53,523 nucleotides of DNA from Klenkia sp. PcliD-1-E (GTDB lineage Bacteria > Actinomycetota > Actinomycetes > Mycobacteriales > Geodermatophilaceae): the NCBI RefSeq assembly GCF_024124375.1, contig NZ_JAMXRZ010000008.1, positions 1 to 53,523 on the forward strand, given 5' to 3'. The notes under the pieces are model-generated. The model was not told where the DNA came from. It searched no databases and was given only the letters and a program-made list of their open reading frames with translations. Each line of letters starts with the position of its first letter. The first letter of the stretch is position 1. Below are positions 51,164 through 53,523 of this stretch, piece after piece. The position numbers and the translations under genes were made by a program.

Positions 51164-51718
51164 TCAGGCGAGGTCCAGGTCCTTTAAGGAGAACGCGGCG
51201 CGGTACTCGTAGCCGGCGGCCTCGACGGCGGCGCGGGCACCGCGGTCCACGACGACCGCCACCCCGATGACCTCCGCGCCGGCCTCGGTGAGCGCCTCGG
51301 CGGCGGTGAGCGGGCTGCCGCCGGTGGTGGAGACGTCCTCCACGACCAGCACCGTGCGCCCGGCGACGTCCGGGCCCTCGATCCGTCGCTGCAGGCCGTG
51401 CGCCTTGCCCTGCTTGCGCACCACGCAGGCGTCCAGGAAGCCCTCGCCGTCGCCGGCGGCGTGCAGCATCGCGGTGGCCACCGGGTCGGCGCCCAGGGTG
51501 AGCCCGCCGACCACGTCGTAGCGCAGGTCGGCCGTGAGCTGACGCATGACCCGGCCCACGAGCGGGGCGCCCTCGTGGTGCAGGGTCAGCCGCCGCATGT
51601 CGATGTACCAGTCGGCCTCCCGGCCCGACGAGAGCGTCACCTTCCCGTGCACCACGGCGAGGTCGGTGATCAGCTCCTGCAGCCGGGTCCGGTCGGGGTG
51701 CTGGGTCGGCGCCGTCAT
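51164..51718 (-). CDS. pyrE: Orotate phosphoribosyltransferase
   Basis: 184 residues. It makes orotidine 5'-phosphate from orotate and PRPP in pyrimidine synthesis. KVTLSSGREADWYIDMRRLTL is the N-terminal substrate loop; VLVVEDVSTTGGSPLTAAE is the PRPP-binding loop. ATG 51718 follows TAGGGT by 7 nt. Single gene here, away from other pyr genes, as is common in actinomycetes. Divergent from the TspO gene by 33 bp. Confidence 0.95.
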   Translation of the reverse strand: MTAPTQHPDRTRLQELITDLAVVHGKVTLSSGREADWYIDMRRLTLHHEGAPLVGRVMRQLTADLRYDVVGGLTLGADPVATAMLHAAGDGEGFLDACVVRKQGKAHGLQRRIEGPDVAGRTVLVVEDVSTTGGSPLTAAEALTEAGAEVIGVAVVVDRGARAAVEAAGYEYRAAFSLKDLDLA

Positions 51719-51725
51719 GCGGGCG

Positions 51726-51731
51726 ACCCTA
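51726..51731 (-). promoter_or_regulatory. Putative -10 of pyrE (leaderless)
   Basis: TAGGGT on the minus strand, 7 nt before the ATG at 51718. Confidence 0.42.
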
Positions 51732-51751
51732 CTGAGGACGACGATCCCCGC

Positions 51752-52222
51752 ATGACCGTCTCCCCGGACCGGCTGGCCGCCGCCGCCCTCGTCGTCGGCT
51801 CGGCCGTGGTGGGCGGGCTGGCCACCGACCCGGACAGCCGCTGGTTCACCCGGCTGTCCAAGCCGTCGTTCTACCCGCCGCCGCAGACCTTCGGCATCGT
51901 CTGGACCGCGCTCTACACGGGCATCGGCTGGGCCGGCGGCGAGGTGCTGACCACGGCGGGCCCGCAGCAGCGGCACGACTTCGCCCGGGCCTTCGCCGCG
52001 AACCTGGCGCTGAACACCGCCTGGACGCCGATCTTCTTCCGCGCCCACCGGCCGTGGCTGGCCACGGCCGAGTCCGCCGCGCTGACCGTCTCCACGGTGG
52101 ACCTGGTGCGTCGCGCCGACCGGGTCAGCCGGCCGGCGGCCGCGGCGCTGGTGCCCTACGCGGCCTGGACGGCGTTCGCGACCGTGCTCTCCGGGGCGAT
52201 CGCCCGCCGCAACCGCCGCTGA
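51752..52222 (+). CDS. TspO/MBR family protein
   Basis: 156 residues, five membrane helices. WFTRLSKPSFYPPPQTFGIVW is the family signature of the first loop (given here in part), followed by WAGGEVL and the tryptophan-rich NLALNTAWTPIFF. TspO binds tetrapyrroles and is involved in their transport or breakdown and in stress. Start ATG 51752. Its stop is 7 bp from the end of the convergent FAS1 gene. Confidence 0.92.
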   Translation: MTVSPDRLAAAALVVGSAVVGGLATDPDSRWFTRLSKPSFYPPPQTFGIVWTALYTGIGWAGGEVLTTAGPQQRHDFARAFAANLALNTAWTPIFFRAHRPWLATAESAALTVSTVDLVRRADRVSRPAAAALVPYAAWTAFATVLSGAIARRNRR

Positions 52223-52229
52223 CCCCGGA

Positions 52230-52871
52230 TCAGGCCTGCGGGACGAGCACCTGGTCGATGATGTAGACCGTCGCGTTCGCGGTCTGCACGTTGCCGCACA
52301 CGACCGTCGCGTCGGCGGCACCGAGCAGGGTCTGGTCGGCGGAGACGACCGGCGCGTCGGCCGAGCCGGTGACCGTGACCGTGTCGCCGAGCAGCGTGGT
52401 GTGGTCGCCCACCACCTGGTCGGGGGAGAGCCGGCCGCTGACCACGTGGTGCTGCAGCACCGACGTCAGCCTCGGCAGGTCGGCGACCAGCGCGTTGAGC
52501 TGGTCGGCGGGCACCGCGTCGAAGGCGGTGTTGGCCGGGGCGAACACCGTGACGCCGCTCTGGGCGTCCAGCGCCGCGGTCAGGTTGGCCGACCCGACCA
52601 CGGAGGCCAGCGTGCTCAGCAGGGGCGCACCGGCCAGCGCGGTGCCGACCGGCTGGGTGGCCAGGGTCGCGAGGGCGTCGGCGGGCAGCTGCGAGCAACC
52701 TGCGCCCACCGGGTCGGTGGAGGGCGCCGTCGTCGAGGCGGACGTGGCGGTGGCGCTGGTCGTGGCGCTGCTGGTCTCCCCGTCCCCGGAGGAGGAGCAG
52801 CCGGACAGGACGGTGACGAGGGCGGTGGCGGCCGCGATCAGGGCGCCGCGCGCGGGGCGGTGGCTGGTCAT
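52230..52871 (-). CDS. Fasciclin (FAS1) domain lipoprotein
   Basis: 213 residues. A signal peptide with lipobox LSGC is followed by a Ser/Thr-rich linker of about 30 residues and one FAS1 domain (about 70-212), with the H1-like TVFAPANTAFDAVP and H2-like VLQHHVVSG. Secreted and anchored in the membrane; resembles the MPT70/MPT83 type of small surface FAS1 protein, probably in adhesion. The ATG is preceded by GAGGAG. Convergent with TspO. Confidence 0.92.
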   Translation of the reverse strand: MTSHRPARGALIAAATALVTVLSGCSSSGDGETSSATTSATATSASTTAPSTDPVGAGCSQLPADALATLATQPVGTALAGAPLLSTLASVVGSANLTAALDAQSGVTVFAPANTAFDAVPADQLNALVADLPRLTSVLQHHVVSGRLSPDQVVGDHTTLLGDTVTVTGSADAPVVSADQTLLGAADATVVCGNVQTANATVYIIDQVLVPQA

Positions 52872-52966
52872 GGTCGGGGGCTCCTCGGGTGCGGGGGCGG
52901 GCCGGTGCCCGACCAGTGTCGGGCATCCGGCACCGGTCGCGGTGCACGCCGTGCCAGGGTGGGCCG

Positions 52967-53401
52967 GTGACCGCTCCCGCGCCCGCTCCCCCGTCGGTCC
53001 GGGTGGCCGCCGGCACCCTGCTCGCCACCGGGGTGCTGCTCACGGCCAGCACGGTGCTGACCCTGGTGGGCCAGGACACCGTGGTCGACCAGTACCTGGC
53101 CGCCCAGCCGGACCTCGACCGCGCGGCGGTGACCCGCAGCCTGGTGCTGGGCCAGGTGCTGTACCTGGTGCTGGGGCTGCTCGCGGCGGTGGCTCCGGTC
53201 TTCCTGCTCCGCCGCCGTCCCTGGGCGCGCTGGACGGGTGTCGCGGTCGCGCTGTTCGTCGGCCTGCGCACGGTGCTGTCCTCGCTCACCGCGGGCGGGA
53301 CGACGATCTCCTCGCTGCTGGTGCTCGTGCTCTGCGTGGCGGCGGTGGCCAGCCTGCTGGCCCGGTCCACCCGCGAGTGGCTGCCCGCCCGCGCTGCCTG
53401 A
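52967..53401 (+). CDS. Small integral membrane protein of unknown function
   Basis: 144 residues, four predicted helices with a short proline-rich head: ATGVLLTASTVLTLV, VLGQVLYLVLGLLAAVAPVFLL, WTGVAVALFVGL and LLVLVLCVAAVASLL. The loop after helix 1 (DTVVDQYLAAQPDLDRAAV) is on the outside. No family recognised. The GTG start is 6 nt after CAGGGT. It diverges from the FAS1 lipoprotein across 95 bp and ends 10 bp from the transposase fragment. Confidence 0.75.
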   Translation: MTAPAPAPPSVRVAAGTLLATGVLLTASTVLTLVGQDTVVDQYLAAQPDLDRAAVTRSLVLGQVLYLVLGLLAAVAPVFLLRRRPWARWTGVAVALFVGLRTVLSSLTAGGTTISSLLVLVLCVAAVASLLARSTREWLPARAA

Positions 53402-53411
53402 GAGCCCTGTG

Positions 53412-53523
53412 TCAACCCCTGGCGGCGAGAAGGCGTTGCGCGCCGCCGTGGGTTGAGGGGTCGTAGGGGGCGTTGTCGGTCCAGCAGCGGTAGATGACGC
53501 GGCACCAGGCTCGGGCGAGGATG
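53412..53523 (-). mobile_element. C-terminal end of an IS110-family transposase (partial, cut by window edge)
   Basis: The last 36 codons read minus strand: ILARAWCRVIYRCWTDNAPY, then DPSTHGGAQRLLAARG and TGA. The L-A-R-A-W-x-R-V-I-x-R-C-W-x-D pattern followed by YDPxxHGG is the usual end of the IS110/IS116/IS902 transposase family (DEDD plus serine domain). The rest lies beyond the right edge, so whether the element is intact cannot be judged. The end of the element on this side should lie close to 53402-53411, directly behind the membrane protein gene. Such elements are guided by a structured bridge RNA, which is not visible here. Confidence 0.8.

Overview
The window is a high-GC (clearly above 70%), gene-dense stretch of chromosome from an actinomycete. 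That follows from the base composition, frequent GTG starts, a mycothiol-dependent formaldehyde dehydrogenase, the actinobacterial families DUF3073 and DUF3151, PurS, and a PpsR-PpsA pair. The gene style suggests the Geodermatophilaceae (Blastococcus, Modestobacter or Geodermatophilus), but that is inference without a database search. I see no rRNA, tRNA, CRISPR array or prophage. No gene-free stretch reaches 300 bases; the longest (about 11011-11191, 15956-16138, 21535-21717 and 45899-46063) are ordinary promoter-sized gaps.

Layout. 4-4675: a block resembling the edge of a type VII secretion locus (SseB-family protein, small unknown protein, beta-helix/EccA-like AAA ATPase, GNAT, proline-rich MinD-like ATPase). 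4724-9693: a GMC flavoprotein with MftG-like C-terminal features coupled to an acyl-CoA ligase, an MBL hydrolase, and two tandem paralogous lipoproteins. 9751-15955: a secreted M23 peptidase, a complete GntR-regulated sugar ABC importer, and a leucine/valine-type dehydrogenase. 16139-38675: a purine region with purM, purF, purL, purQ, purS, purC, purB, purD and purA. Interleaved with these are a mycothiol formaldehyde pathway (mscR, MBL, DUF72), an OFA-type MFS carrier with a 44-residue partner, two PilZ proteins, a MUG-type DNA glycosylase, an AI-2E exporter, RsgA, a GDPD, and a frameshifted DUF559 nuclease gene set between two large palindromes. 38740-42618: a conserved unknown, an MFS exporter, and a second sugar-ABC permease/ATPase pair whose ATPase lacks key residues. 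42615-53523: PEP synthase and its regulator, class II aldolase, two flavoenzymes, DedA, pyrE, TspO, a FAS1 lipoprotein, a small membrane protein and the tail of an IS110-type transposase.

How the genes work together. Nine de novo purine genes are spread over 22 kb in several transcription units. PpsR, PpsA and Fba lie close together and act at the PEP and fructose-bisphosphate nodes of gluconeogenesis. MscR and its coupled MBL hydrolase probably oxidise formaldehyde to formate through mycothiol.

Two gene-expression patterns recur. Many genes begin 6-8 nt after a TAnnnT hexamer, which suggests leaderless mRNAs. Ten gene pairs share a 4-base GTGA stop/start overlap, plus one CTGA that implies a CTG start. 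The features most worth a second look are the palindrome-bracketed frameshifted nuclease gene, the degenerate ABC ATPase whose start lies in a 14-bp tandem repeat, the PilZ pair inside the purine cluster, and the leaderless promoter set.
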